From Amborella trichopoda (taxonomy: Eukaryota; Streptophyta; Magnoliopsida; Amborellales; Amborellaceae): 64,000 nucleotides of DNA. A model generated the notes under the pieces. It ran no database searches. It saw only the letters and a program-made list of their open reading frames with translations, and was not told where the DNA came from. This document shows positions 1 through 12,235 of the stretch, piece by piece (the first letter of the stretch is position 1; each line of letters opens with the position of its first letter). A program made the position numbers and the translations under genes. The stretch is from NCBI RefSeq assembly GCF_000471905.2, contig NW_006499583.1, forward strand, positions 492,262-556,261, written 5' to 3'.

Positions 1-37
<37 letters not shown>

Positions 38-240
38 TAGTGACGTTTTTCTAATCACTACATGATGTACCTGGTTGACACTCGGGCGAATGATGGCTGT
101 TGACTCTCTCTCTCTCTCTCTTGCCAAGCATGAACTTTGTAGATCTCTCTCTCTCTCTCTCTCGACAAGCATGAATTTTGTAGATCACTCTCTCTCTCTC
201 TCTCTCGTGGCAAGCATGAACTTTGTAGAACCTTGGGAGG
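1..240. repeat. CT microsatellites inside a short minisatellite
   Basis: The window opens with a pure CT run (about 1-34). From about 104 to 230 a unit of roughly 40-45 bp, made of a CT run followed by a variant of AAGCATGAACTTTGTAGA, occurs three times with small changes. Reading frames here are repeat artefacts (Ser-Leu or Arg-Glu runs). Nothing else is visible before about 300. Confidence 0.9.
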
Positions 241-703
241 TTCGCACCTATGGCACTGCATCTTGTCATTCTAATATTCGGTCTAATAACGAGAGCCCTG
301 CATCAAGTAAACAAATAAAAACCATCCTTTGAGCATGGCTTCGTCTGATGGCCATCCTACTCCTTCCCCTGTCCAGACCTTCTACCAAAACTACGTCCAC
401 CTATTCAAGCCTCCTAGGTCTTCGTCCTCATCTTCTATCCCCTCCTTGTAACTTGTCCTAGCCAAGCCCTCTCAACCTTTTAACCCTCCATTTGCCACCT
501 TTGGAGCTTCACCCCCACCCCAAGTCCTCCCCCACTCTGAGATTTTGCCTTCCCCTCCCATCCCTTTCAAGATCTTCCCTTTGAATCTCATTTCCCTCAA
601 AGGCCATTACATCACTGTTCTCAAATAGAAACTGGATTACTTTGGTGGGTCACTTCTATCCTCGGAGGTCACTTCTATCCTCGGAGGGATGACTTAAGAA
701 TAA

Positions 704-3280
704 TTGAGAAATGGGCCCAAAGTTTACGACGTGGTGTTCCGCACTTTGTCTAATGGCAAAATCCCTTTTCTTTTCCCTTTGCTTTTAGCACCCTTTGAGC
801 TCGCCAATGGAGTAAACCCCATTTCAAAGGTGCTTCCCTCTCCCTGGTTCCTCGGACCAAACGTTGGGCGCTACCCTATAATCGGAAGATCTGGTTTTTT
901 GTTTTCCACATTCCTCTTCACACCTCGCACACCGACACTTTCAAGGTGTTTAGAAATGTGTGTGGCTCTTTCATCTCGGTCCATTGGAAGTCCTCTGAAT
1001 TTCTTCCATTGGGAGCCATAGGACTTCTCATTAAATCTTTCAAACCCAATCTCATTCCCCCAGCCCTGTGGTTAGTAACCAAGGGAAACTTCTTCCGTGT
1101 TATCACCTCTTGGTCTGATGCCACCTCTCAACCCCCCCATGGCCTTGATCAGGACTTAGGACCATCGGTGAGGACATGCAAGACCATCAAACAAGGACCA
1201 TAGGAAGGCCCTTATCGTAAACCAAAATTGGTGGACTACTGTTTTCCATAGAGGACATAAACGCAAGCATCTTAATCATTGTTGGGGCTTCCAGCCTTCC
1301 TCAGGGGCTGACCTCTTTGCCTCCAAAGCTCAACTGTCCATACCAGTGTTCGCAAAATCGAACCGGAACGGTTAACCAGACATGGGGCCGGAAGCGATTT
1401 AACCGGCCTAACGGTAAACCGCCCGATTCAACAGTTCTAATCGGGCAAGTCCCGGGCAGGCAAACAATTGTTGAAAAAAATAAAAAAGATGCAAAAAAAA
1501 TCAACTAAAATATGAAAAGCATATAAAAAATGATTAAAACAAAACACATTGAATTGACGTTGAAAATTAATGAAAAAAATGGATTTTAAAAGTGAGTATT
1601 AATGACCAAAACAATTTGTAATATTTACCATAATGTATAAAATAGCAAATATGTATTACAAATCAAATTCCTTATTTTTGGGATTTTATAAACATTTTTG
1701 AATTTTTATTTTAAAAATACCGGCTGATCACCAAAACCGCTCGAAACTGGAACCGGCAAGGGGCCGGTTTCGATCTAACTAGGCGTTACCGCTTAGATCG
1801 CCCTGTTTTCTAACAATGGTCCATACCAACCCCCTGCCTTACCTTGCCGACGCTTGGCCTTAGAGCTGACTTTAGCCCTCCCTTTGCATTGGGCTCTATG
1901 ATCCCACCGCCCGCCTCTTACAACCTATCCCCTCTTTTGGCGACCTACCTCCCATCTCCTTACCGTGCTTGCCCACGTGACTCATCCCCCTCCTTCGTGC
2001 CATGTTCCCCCCGGTCTTGATTCATTCATATGGACTTGAGGCTCCCTTTCGGCCCTCGAGCCCCAACCTTCCCATGGGTCTTTGGTATCCGTCGCCAATG
2101 GGTTGACACTTGGTGTCATGTCGACTTCACTCTGTATCTCGAGGTAGCCCTCGGCCTTATTGACGGCTTGGAATTATCCCCCCCTTCCACTCGGTTTGGC
2201 TCTCTTCCTCCTGCCTCTTCTAGCTTCTCTCCCCCTTTACCGCCTCCCCTGGCCCCATTACCCTCTTTGGCAAGTGTCTCCCCACCTCCCAAGCTCCCCT
2301 CTTCAGAGCATCCCTCCACCCTGAAAGTAGGTCTCTCCCTCATCCCTCATCCTTGTTCTTCAACCTCCTTCTCCTCAAGGTCACCCTACCCCCCTTCATG
2401 CAAGGCCCCTCCCGACCACCCTTTTACGACAGAAGGACCCTTTCTCACCTGCTCTCCACATTCTACACTTCCTTTCCCTGTGCCTCTCTCGTTCACTCTA
2501 CACTCTCCACCCATCCCCCATTCCTCCCCCTTGTTTGATCTACCTCCTTGTATCCTTCACCGCCTCTCCTTTCGGCTTCATGGACCCCTGTACCCTCTTA
2601 CCAGCCCTGGTTCACCCATCCCCATTCGTGGACTCTTGTTCTCCTCCATCTTCCTTGCCCTCTGGCCCCCCACCTCTCATCTCTCGCCCTCATCCTCCCA
2701 CCTCTCTCTTACCCCATCTACATCCCCCTCATCTTCATCCCCTTGCCCCAACCTCTTTCCGTAATTCATACCCCATGTTGGCCTTTCCAACCGGCAGCCA
2801 ATACTCTCCTCCCCACATCCCTGGCCCTTTACTCCCACCCCTACCTTTACCTTGCACCTCCTCCTACTCGGGCATTCGGCATAGTCACCCCTTGCCCAAT
2901 TACCCCTGCTTAATTGTGCCCCATACGCTTTTGAACCCGCCTTCCCCCCTTCTCAAACCAATCCTCATTTTTACAAACCCCCGCTCTTGGCTTTTATTCT
3001 CCCTTTTCTTAGCCCCTATAGCGAACTCTGACCCTCGAGACCCTATTCGACGTAAGAATAAGCCCAATTTTTTCAACCCCCCTCCTCTAGCCCCCATCCA
3101 AGACCCCCCACCCTTCCTTCTCTTTCACCATTTGTTCAACTCCCATTCCTACTCCCCTCTACCTCCCCCTCTCCTGCTTTCTATGCGGACCAATCCCTTC
3201 CCAACCTCCTTGATTTTACCTTCCTCATCACCCATCTCTCGGGACAACTGTTTTAGGCGCCATGCAATTGCTTGGCCTTG
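704..3280 (+). pseudogene. LINE1 ORF1 (DUF4283-like nucleic-acid-binding protein), broken
   Basis: In L1-type plant LINEs, ORF1 encodes the RNA-binding partner of the reverse transcriptase. Two partly open stretches (704-1021 and 946-1203, in different frames) carry the DUF4283-like pattern FKVFRNVCGSFISVHWKSSE, which resembles the ORF1 segments of LINE2 (NLCGDFLCVHWDALKRL) and LINE3 (LANFCGDCLDVDWDSL) in this window. After the hAT MITE, frames at 2030-2764 and 2535-3281 are very rich in Pro, Ser and Leu, as is common for the low-complexity C-terminal half of plant LINE ORF1. The start codon is not identifiable. Clearly non-functional: frames change several times. Confidence 0.6.
1344..1818. 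mobile_element. Non-autonomous hAT element (MITE), 475 bp
   Basis: The insertion is flanked by an exact 8-bp direct repeat, gtccatac, at 1336-1343 and 1819-1826, the duplication length expected for hAT transposition. Its termini are imperfect inverted repeats: it starts CAGTGTTCGCAAAATCG and the complement of its end reads CATTGTTAGAAAACAGG. The subterminal 100 bp on each side are rich in short CCGG/aaccgg motifs, while the middle is AT-rich. No coding capacity. It sits inside LINE1 ORF1, so it is younger than that LINE. Confidence 0.82.
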
Positions 3281-6200
3281 ATGACCTGGAATCTTCAGGG
3301 ATCTCCACTCTCGGCTGAGTCAAACTTCATCGAAGGGATGAATGGTGATATTCAATAAATGCTCAGGCTTATGGGTTTCAAATACGACAACCCAGAGCGG
3401 ATACGGGAGTTCCTTAAAGTAGATGCGCAAACAAGGTTCAAAATAAGTGGTAAAGGTTTGAGGGAGCTTTCCAACTTGTATTCTAGTGTCCCCTACGATA
3501 GAGGAGGATCCCCCAACCCCTTCTCTTCCACTTGAGTCAGCTTCGTCCTCTAGCCAGTCATTGAGGGGCTCCCCCAAATGTGCCCACTCCTCTTACTCCA
3601 CACCTAGATGAAAGCGCTTGTATAGAACAACCGAGGTCTCAAGCAACCCCATAAATGCAAGTCCGTTAGAGCTTTTAGTCTTAAATTCTCGCCTTTGGTG
3701 CTTCCTATCCTCGATTCCGGACTTCCCTTCCCCTCTCTCCTCCAAATTCATCCAGTTTGAGGCTCTTGACCTTGCGAATGGGTGTCTCTGGAAGTCCAAG
3801 GGGCCTCGAGGGCATTTGGGTGATTTGGGACCCAACTCTCCACTCTCTCTCTTCCTTTAGGGTGGTTAATTTCTCGGTCACTGGGGCCCTCACAAGAATT
3901 TCCAATGGCCTTCATTGGAAGTTCTCGGCGGTCTATAGTCCTAATTCTACGGCCCTTTGGGACCAACTGTGGGTAGAACTGATTGAGATTGCCTCCTCTC
4001 CTCCCTCAACTAGGTGTCATGGGGGAGACCTTAATATTACTAGGTGGTTCTTTGAGAGAAATTCAAACAGCCATATCTCCCAGGAAATGTTGGATTTCTT
4101 TGACTTCATCTCCCAGAATGATTTAATCGACATTCCGCCTCAAGGGGTCACTTTCACGTGGCCCAACCACACCTCTTTCCCATCCCTTTCCAAGCTGGAC
4201 ATATTCCCCACTACCCCTGATTGGGCTGAGATTTTTCCTGGCACTCGTGCCATGGCCCTTCCTAAAACCACCTCCAACCACAAACCTATCCTTCTAGATA
4301 CCCTACAAGTAACCAGAGGACCTTCCCCTTTCTGCTATGAACTTGTTGGGCTCAAGGAGCCTAATATCATATCGTTAATACCCTCTTGGCGGGCCTCCTT
4401 CGCACACTTGACCCAAGGTTGGTCTAGCTTCTGCTTACAACGTAAGCTACTACTTTTCAAGAACTCTCTCAAAAAGCTCTGGAGATGCCATCTTCCTGGC
4501 AACTTTCCAGCCCAGAAGACCGAGTTACTCCATTCAATTCAACACCGCGACCTCATAGAGGAGAGTAGAATGCTATCCCCAGAGGAGAGCCTTCTCAGAA
4601 CCCAAGCCAGGATCGATCACCAAGCATTCCTCTATAAGGAGGATATTTTCTGGTACCATCGGTTTAGAGTCGAATGGCTCAAATGCGCCGACTAAAACAC
4701 TGCCTTATTCCATAGGAGTGTTGGAGGCGGGATAAATTCTATCTACCAGGTTAAAGTAGGGGATCATATCTTCGACAGTCCTCCTTCATCGACCAAGTGA
4801 TCTTAAAGTTCATTGAGTCACTGTTCTCTACCTCCTTCGGGTGCGGGCCTAGGATGGCCGACTTATCTTTCCACCCTATTCCCCTGGATTTGCTCGTCTT
4901 TTCTCGAAAGAAGAAATCCTTAAAGCGATCAAGCCTTGGCCCAAGATTGAGCCCCAGGACCTGACGGCTTGCTGGTGGCTCCCTTCAACAGCTTTTGGGA
5001 TGCCCTCAAACCATACATCTTGCCTTCTTCGCAGGATTCCATGAAAGGGGTATCATCCACAAGGGCATGAACGCAACTCTTATTGCCCTGATTCCCGAGG
5101 TGGAAGGGGTTGAAGAACTCAAAAGACTTCCGCCCCATTAGCCTCATCAATAACTCTTGTAAGATCTCGTTCTGGGCCCTTGCACTTCGGCTGAGAGAGG
5201 CCTTATGCTGGTCATATCCCAAAACCCGGGGGCATTCGTAAAAGACCACATATCCTCGATGGAACTTTGATTGCATACAAATACATCTTACTCTAGGTAC
5301 TTGTCTAAAACACCTGAGGTGATCATCATACTGGATTGGGAGAGGGCCTACGATCACGTCGATGGGGTCATTCTTGACGAAAGTCTCCTAAAAATGGTTT
5401 TGGCACGAGTTGGAGGAAATGGATTCACAGCTGTATATCTAACCCTATGTTCTCCATCCTGATAAATGGCTCTCCCTCGGGTTTCTTCAATTCTTCCAAG
5501 GGTCTTAGACAGGGAGACACACTCTCCCTTTCCTGTTCGCTGTAGTGGTTGAAGTTTTGAGCAGATCCATTTCTATGTTGTACGTAGACAATAACCTATT
5601 ATTTTGTGACGCCATGGGCCAGCAGACCGACACTCTCCTGCTGTTCCTTAAACTTTTCGAAATGGCTATCGGATTCAGGATTGATGTGGCCAAAACTAAG
5701 ATGCTGGGAATACACACCGAAGCCCACATCATTCCCCAATTGGTTGATTGCTGGGGATGCGAAGTTGACAGTCTCCCTTCCACCTACTTTGGCCCACCCT
5801 GGTGTATCAGCAAGCCCAAAAAGTATCTTTGGAGTCACATTATTGACAAGTTCAATCATGAGCATACTGGATGGAAAGGTAGTTCCTCTCTTTAGGGGGT
5901 CGACTCAGGCTGATCAAAGCTACCCTTTCAAATGTCCCTGTTCCACATGCCATCCGCAATAGTGTCCCGTCTAGAACAACTTACGAGAAATTTCCTCTGG
6001 TGTGGGGGATGGGGGGGGGAGGAGGGGCAAAAAGTTCCACCTCATATCATGAGACAAGTGTTTACTGTCCCAAACGCCTGGGTGGACTTGGTATCCGAAG
6101 CCTCAAATTGAACAATCTTGTGCTCCTCAGTAAGTGGTGGTGGCGGTTAGCCACATAGGACAATGACCTTTGGCAAGCCGTTCTTTGCCACAAGTATCTT

Positions 6201-7600
6201 TGCGATAGTTTCAGTTGGATCCAAAGATTCCCTACTCCCAGCAGAACTTCAGGCACTTGGAGGTCCATCTCTCGTGGCTTTGAGCATTTCGTAGCCAACA
6301 CTCGTTTCCACCCCAGGGAAGGCAATAGGATCAAATTTTGGTCGGGCGTCTGGATAGGCGACACACCCCTAAAGGACTGCTTCCTGAGATTGTATCTCCT
6401 GTCCTGGAATCAACAGGACTTAGTGGTAAACCTGATGGAGCTCACGGATTCCTTCGGGAGCTGGATCCCCAATTTCAGGAGACTTCTTCTGGAGAATGAA
6501 GTGGAAGAATTCCTGGTGAAGACGTAATCATCCCTACCCACGGTGAAGACAATCATCCGGTCCCTCAATACCTTGGGCCTATTCTTCGTCTCCTCTTTTC
6601 ACTGTCTTCTCCAATAACTGCCCATCTCGCATGAACCTTCCTCCTCTCCTTACCCCAAAGCTTGGCTTACTCTCATTCCCCTCAACATTCAGGTCTTTAC
6701 CTGCATCACTCTAGCTGAGTTAGCGCTAACCATGGACCAGCTTCAAAGAAGAGGGCTGTCGTTCCCTAATCGTTGTATAATGTGTTCAGCAGAGGAAGAA
6801 AACAGCGAGCACCTCTTTCTCTATTATTGACTTAGCTCATGCCTTGTGGGCCTACGCCAACACTTTGAAAGGCCCTGTGTTACTCCTTGTTCGGTCCCTC
6901 ACCTTTTCAGCTCCCTCTACCCACTTTCTTGGCAGAAATCAGGAATCCTCCTCTGGAGAGCCTCTGTGGCAGTTACACTGTGGGTGATATGGATGGAGAG
7001 AAACAATAGGATGTTCCTAGGAACCAAAGCCATCTTCGAAGATCTCAAAGACAGGGTCCTTTTCCTTGGTTATATTCTGGGCGACCAAGCATAACTACTT
7101 CAAGCACTTCTCTCCCGTGCATTTTTTCCAAAGTTGGCGGGCTTTCCTTTGTTTGTAGCCTGCTACTATCTCTCGGTATTCTCTTTGGAGACCGCCTGAG
7201 CCAGGACAATCCAAACTCAATTTGGATAGTAGCTCGTTGTGCAACCCTAGCCTGACCGGAAATTGGCGGCATCATTAGAGACCATGTTGGTCACACACTC
7301 TTTTCTTTCTCCCTTCCTATCGGACAAGTCTACTCAACTACGGCAGAAGCCATCGCTCTCCTCGATGGCCTCAAGAACTTCAACCCAGCCTATGCTTCGG
7401 GCCTCTCCCTGCCTTTGGAGACTGCTCCACACCTTTGACGAAATTGCTCATATTTGCAGGGATACGTGTGTCCCATGGAAACATATATCTGGTGTGAGCC
7501 AAACTTGGTGACAGACTATCTCGCTAGAGGAGCCCTTTTTGAATGGCACAATGGGAATAGCCGCAACCCCTCACTGATCTCAATCCCCATGTGCTCTTGA
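3281..7600 (+). pseudogene. LINE1 ORF2 (endonuclease, RT, zf-RVT, RNase H), broken
   Basis: ORF2 nicks the target and copies the LINE RNA into it. A start-like MTWNLQGSPLS occurs at about 3281. The endonuclease resumes near 3690; the longest open stretch (3757-4695) has HGGDLNITRW where the family has GGDFN, then FTWPNHTSFPSLSKLD and SNHKP in place of the catalytic SDH. RT fragments follow (about 4930-5900); the active site reads YVDN at 5581-5592 instead of Y-A/V-DD. A thumb region, a zf-RVT-like RCIMCSAEEENSEHLFLYY (about 6770-6830) and an RNase H-like GGIIRDHVGHTLFSFSLP...TTAEAIALLDGL (about 7265-7370) complete the order. Several frameshifts separate the parts, so no product is expected. 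Confidence 0.8.
3300..3690 (-). other. Unassigned antisense reading frame interrupting LINE1 ORF2
   Basis: Between the ORF2 start and the rest of the endonuclease lies about 390 bp that does not read as LINE on the plus strand. On the minus strand it has two open stretches in line (3593 to about 3690 and 3320-3577), separated by a stop near 3593. The peptide has an acidic part (DWLEDEADSSGREG) and a protein-like tail (YFEPCLRIYFKELPYPLW). I do not recognise the family. It may be a fragment of an extra ORF from another retrotransposon. No target duplication was found, and chance openness is possible. Confidence 0.35.
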
Positions 7601-7709
7601 CCCATTCTTTTTGTAGCTATTTTACCTGTATCATGCTTTATAGCATTTTTTTGAGCAGCCTGCTCCCTCCGTCCTTTTTGTGATCGTGGGCCTGTCTGTA
7701 TTTTTGTAT

Positions 7710-8216
7710 GGGAGAGCTTTCTGTACTTCCCCTACAGCATAGAAGTTCTATCCTCCCCCTACCATCCAGCTGTCCAATTTTGATCAAGAGAGCCACTCAC
7801 CATTTGATATTAGATCCAACGTCGCAAAGTATTTTATTTTTAGTTTTTTTAAATTTTCTGAATATGAAATTTGATACGTGCCATCTTCTCATTGGGGTGC
7901 ACCTATAAAAAATATTAAAAATAATTTTTTGGTAAAAAGTAATGACTAAAATACCCTTGAAACTTTCAGGGGTATTTTGGTCATTTTATTCTATAAAAAA
8001 TATTTTTTTAATATTTTTCGTTAGTGCGAGTTTAATAGAGGAATGGACATTCAAAATTTGGTGTCAATAATTCATAGAAAAAAAATTAAAAATAAAATAG
8101 TGTAGAGACGTGACATTGTGATTGGGGCAATCTTAGCCCTCCATTCAGAATGGACGGTTGGATAAAGAGGAGGATAGAACTTCTATGCTGCTGTAAGGGA
8201 AGCATAGAAAGCTTTC
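7710..8216. mobile_element. Mutator-like MITE (copy 1), about 507 bp
   Basis: Inserted in the 3' UTR of LINE1. The direct repeat tatttttgtat flanks it at 7699-7709 and 8217-8227 (11 bp; 9-11 bp is typical for Mutator-like elements). Terminal inverted repeats of roughly 60 bp are visible: the left end runs from GGGAGAGCTTTCTGTACTTC through catagaagttctatcctcc; the complement of the right end runs from GAAAGCTTTCTATGCTTCCC through the same catagaagttctatcctcc. The interior is AT-rich, non-coding, and matches the element at 55585-56100. Confidence 0.85.
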
Positions 8217-8540
8217 TATTTTTGTATAGAGCTCCCACACTGTGGGTTGCCTTTTTAATCCTACACTATCTTAATACAATATTAACATTTTAAAAAAAGA
8301 ATAAAAGATAAAATAAAATTGGTCCAGTGGTTTTAATTAAAAAATAAAGGTTCATTTATAAATGTCAGACATCTCTACTACATTTGGACATGACTTTATG
8401 TGATCTTAATAATAAACCATTGATATGCCTATTTTGAAAGTGCTGGAACTTACTATAGTCTTTTTGGGAGCAACGATAGAGTTTGAATTTCTTGAGTTAT
8501 GCATGTTTTAGTGCTGATGCACCACCTATTTGGTATGCAG

Positions 8541-8639
8541 TGTGAAGCAAATGATGGGACCTGCACCGCATACACAATTGGATGCTGAGTTGGCTGCGGG
8601 CATGGGTATGCCTGACAATGGTCCCAAGCTCATGTCTAT
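8541..8639 (+). other. Exon-like block of unknown gene
   Basis: A 99-bp block is bounded by an acceptor-like tatgcag and a donor-like GTGAGT, with T-rich intron-like DNA on both sides. Read from its second base it is open and looks protein-like: VKQMMGPAPHTQLDAEL, then AAGMGMPDNGPKLMSM. It would be a phase 1 to phase 2 internal exon. I cannot assign a family and saw no neighbouring exons within a few kb, so it may be an orphan exon of a damaged gene or a chance match. Confidence 0.3.
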
Positions 8640-8649
8640 GTGAGTTTAC

Positions 8650-9435
8650 ATTGTAAAATAACTAAACTTCTGTTTTTTTTGATTTTCCAATTAGCGAGAA
8701 ATTTTTTGAAGATCACGTTAATTTTGTTGCTTAAAACATGCAAAAGCTTTTTAGAGTGAGGCTGTTGTTGTCCGGAACTGTTTTGGCTATTTGTTAGGAG
8801 TGACAAGCTTTAAATAGATTGTGATAGTCAATTCTATATGATAAAGAGCATTTGAGAATAACCTTGCGTCCTTGGAAAAGAGATTTAGGCAAGGGTTTCC
8901 TTTTGCAATTTCGCATAAGGTGTGCCAGAATAGTGTGTGCATGTGTTTGCATGTGCAGTTAATGTATCCTATGATGCGTGTACCGAAGCTACAGATGATT
9001 CATGTCATCTTGACTGTCTTCTGCTGTAGTTGACAAATGGTGAAATTTGAGCTGAAGTGCAGCTCAAGCTTCATTGTTGGTAGGGATGTGTGTTTGTGTG
9101 AGAGTTGGTGTAAAGGAGGCCTTTATCGGATTAGATTTTTACCAGATATGGGAGAACTTACTATTTTGCCAGCCGTAAACAGGAAAAGAAAGTGTCTAGT
9201 ACTGAATGAGGGGAAAGTGTTTAATGAGATCATTTCCCTTTGGTGCATGGTAGTTACAATTGGTCTTGAATATGGGATGTGAAATTGGGTGGCTGCATTT
9301 ATTTCATTGACCAAGCTCAAAGTTCCAAACGAATGAATTTTGTGACGCATTCAAACTATCGAATTTCACATCGGATGGCTATAAGCAATTGTGACTGACC
9401 AACCGGTGATAGTAATGAACAATGGCAACTAACAG

Positions 9436-9484
<49 letters not shown>

Positions 9485-10390
9485 CGACCGACCGACCGGT
9501 GATAGTAATGTCAATTTGTCAAATTTTAGGATTTATATTTTTGACACTTATATCTGGTCTTTGAGGTTCCTCTGGCCTCAAAGGAACCAGAAAAAAAGGA
9601 CAGGAATCAGATCTCCTAGGAAAAAGCCTAGATTAATAACATTATATCTGAGGCAGAAACCTACCGATATGCAACAATAGATTGAGATTTATGGGAGGAA
9701 AGCAAAAGGACAATCATCCGAAGAGGAAACAGAGAATAGGAGAAGGCACGAATTCGCCACTTGCTAGAGAAAGTTATCGGAGATGGTCTCTGCCATACTC
9801 TACATGCCGGATACGACCGCAACAATGGGATGGTCGCCAAAGTTGCTACTCACTGCTCGTTGATACTTGATGGTGTTTGCTGCTCACCGGAGCCGCAAAT
9901 GGTTGATGGATGCTTCTTCGCCGAGTTAACTAGGATTATTCAATAGTAAGATAAGTAACCACAGCTGTTCAATGCATGTAAGCAAAGAAAGGGAGAGAGA
10001 ATGAACTAGGATTGGAGGAGGTTAAATCCTAATATTTTGGAGCTTATGAAATGGATTTCCCTAAAGAGAGATAAGTTTCGAGTGGTTACCAGCCTATGGG
10101 ATGCACGAGCATGATATTGGTATGGATGTTTCGTATCTTAATCTTATAGAGATCAACTACATTAATTGACTCGGTTCCTTGAACGAGAGAAGTTAAAACA
10201 AAAATGAAAGTAAATACAAAAAATAATATATATTAGGTAGCCTTCCTTTTTAACTTATGGCGTTATTGGGAAAAGTTACGGCGTTATTGGGAAAAGAGGT
10301 ATTGTGTTTGATTATAATGATTGCAATTTTTTGAAGTTCTTAAAAATCAAGTTTCCGGGTTTAAACTGGGAAAATTGTAAAAATTTCAAG
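8650..10390. other. Intergenic stretch, no supported gene
   Basis: AT-rich DNA with short open frames only (for example 9037-9282 and 9682-9946), none with a recognisable domain or splice context. The one clear landmark is a (GA)n run at 9438-9479 that passes directly into four to five GACC units (to about 9498). The motif accggtgatagtaatg occurs on both sides of that compound microsatellite. Confidence 0.6.
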
Positions 10391-11700
10391 ATTACACTTT
10401 CTATGCAGCTTACCTTCGACTATAGTTAGCAAGTAGGGGACTTTCAATAATTGGTTTATATTAAAATCAAGAAAAAATCGGTTTTGCTTAAAAAGTCCGA
10501 TAAAAAAATCGGATAAATTGGTAAAAATATTTCATGTAAAGATATTGTCAATATATCGGATTAGGTTCAAAAAGTTGGATAAGTTAAAATGTTATAAATT
10601 TTGAAATTCTAAAATGTAAAAATTATGTCAAAGCCATCAACAAACTTTTATAAGGTAGCATCTTTATATACATTTTTTCCAAAAAGTAAATCATGAAAAA
10701 TATCTTACCTCTCTCTCTTAAGGAAGAACTGCCCAAAAAGGCTTGGAACGACCGTGATAGAGAACTGCCCAAAGAAGCTTGGAACCACGGTGAGTGCTAA
10801 CTCTTCCAATCCACCGTTCTCCCTGCACTTCCTCTCTCTCTCTCTCTCTCCTCTTTTTAAAGAAGGTACATGACACTAAATCGAACGGGGGACAACGGTT
10901 GGGATGATGTATAAAACTCTACGAAGGGGGAAACGGAAACCCGAACTGGAAGGGGCCTTTCGGGAGAGAAGAAAGGGCAAATGACGGTGTAATGGCCTGT
11001 TTTAAGTTTCTCACATTGAGGCGGTCATAGTTTTTGAGGAGAATAAGCCATTGAGAGGTGTCCAGAGAGGGAGTGAAAGTCTGGGGTTTTATGAGGTAAT
11101 CCCTGTCGGCCTGTTCTTCCCCTGAAACTACTGGTTCTTGGCTTGGAAATGGTTCAAAAAAACTAATGGTTCAAAAAAAGATCTGCACGACTTCAGGCTT
11201 AGAACTAATGGTTCAAACAAAAATCTGCACGTTAATTTCTGTTCAAAAAAAAAAAACAACTAATCTGCAAAACTAATGGTTCAAAAAAACCGTTCAAAAA
11301 AAATCTGAACAACTAATGATTTGAAAAAAAATTAAACAAATTTCCATTTTCGGATTTTTTTTTTAAAAATAATATGTTTATGTAGAAATTACATAGATTA
11401 GGAAAAAAGTTCTCTTTTTTTTTTGTCCCATTTTTATCATTCCTCATAAAAAACGCGTTTTTAGCGGAATTCTGAAAAAATCACAATTTCTTACTGAACT
11501 TTTAAAAAAAGCGGCATTTAAAAGGTTTTCTAAAAAATCGCTGATTTTTTGAAAAGTTGCCGATTCGCTAACTATGCCTCCAACCTAGCTTTTTCTCATT
11601 TTTTCTCTCAAAATACCTTTTTTATGCAAATACCCTCAATCAAATAAAAAAAAAAAAAAACTTAAAACTACTTTCCCTTACTTTTATCCTACCCACTTCT
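10391..11700. other. AT-rich intergenic DNA with A/T runs
   Basis: No gene is supported. The stretch holds a CT run (about 10832-10850) and, at about 11155-11340, several loose repeats of aactaatggttcaaaaaaa, some followed by atctgcacg. The rest is A- or T-run-rich DNA. Confidence 0.6.
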
Positions 11701-11704
11701 CTCT

Positions 11705-12175
11705 CGTCTATCCCACCAAAATAGGGGTGCATCTCACCAAAATAGGGGTGCCAACACTATGTAAATGCAGTTCGGCAGTAGGGTTTCAGCACTGTGTAAA
11801 ATATCCTCTATCCCACCAAAATAGGGGGTCCGGCAGTAGGGCTTCGGCATTGTGTAAAATGTCTTCTATCCCACCAAAATAGGGGGTCCGGCAGTAGGGC
11901 TTCGGCATTGTGTAAAATGTCTTCTATCCCACCAAAATAGGGGTTCCAACACTGTGTAAGTGCGGTCCGGCAGTAGGGTTTCGGCACTGTGTAAAATGCA
12001 GTTCGGCAATAGGGTGTCCATAATGTATAAAATGTGGTTCGGCAGTAGGGCTTCGGCACCATGTAAAGGGTGGAATGCGGTTCGGCAATAGGGCGTCCAT
12101 AATGTATAAAATGTGGTTCGGCAGTAGGGCTTCGGCACTATGTAAAGGGCGGTCCGACATTACTCAGTTTCGATC
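11705..12175. repeat. Minisatellite with ttcggca motif, units near 58 bp
   Basis: Imperfect tandem array. The clearest unit, about 58 bp, contains cggcagtagggcttcggca, then ttgtgtaaaatgtcttct and atcccaccaaaatagggg; it is repeated between about 11760 and 11960. A second variant (ggttcggcaatagggcgtcc with a tataaaatg tail) alternates with it to about 12160. Minus-strand open frames across it simply repeat the unit. Confidence 0.8.
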
Positions 12176-12235
12176 TGATAGTTGTCTTAGGGCAGTTCGG
12201 CACTTGTGCGCTCTGGCGATGTGAGGTGCTTCCGC

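Larger units (their letters stand above)
330..8313 (+). mobile_element. LINE1: decayed L1-type non-LTR retrotransposon
   Basis: A plus-strand LINE remnant with the usual plant order: ORF1 (DUF4283-like part, then a Pro/Ser-rich part), then ORF2 with endonuclease, reverse transcriptase, zinc-binding module and RNase H. The 3' UTR ends near 8290-8313 in A-rich DNA (ttttaaaaaaag). It has many frameshifts and stops. Three insertions interrupt it: a hAT MITE (1344-1818), a stretch with an antisense reading frame (about 3300-3690) and a Mutator-like MITE (7710-8216). The 5' end is not resolved; coding-like sequence begins near 330. I found no convincing target-site duplication for the LINE itself. 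Confidence 0.85.

Noticed and set aside
2030-3281. Pro/Ser/Leu-rich open frames as independent proline-rich genes
   Set aside because: They sit between LINE1 ORF1 and ORF2, switch frame, and have the composition of a CT-rich low-complexity ORF1 tail.
9037-9282. 81-codon plus-strand frame as a gene
   Set aside because: No recognisable domain, no homologous structure, and intron-like T-rich surroundings.
11808-12160. Three overlapping minus-strand frames of 78-90 codons with PYCRTTFYT repeats
   Set aside because: Frame openness across the minisatellite; no domain and no conserved single frame.
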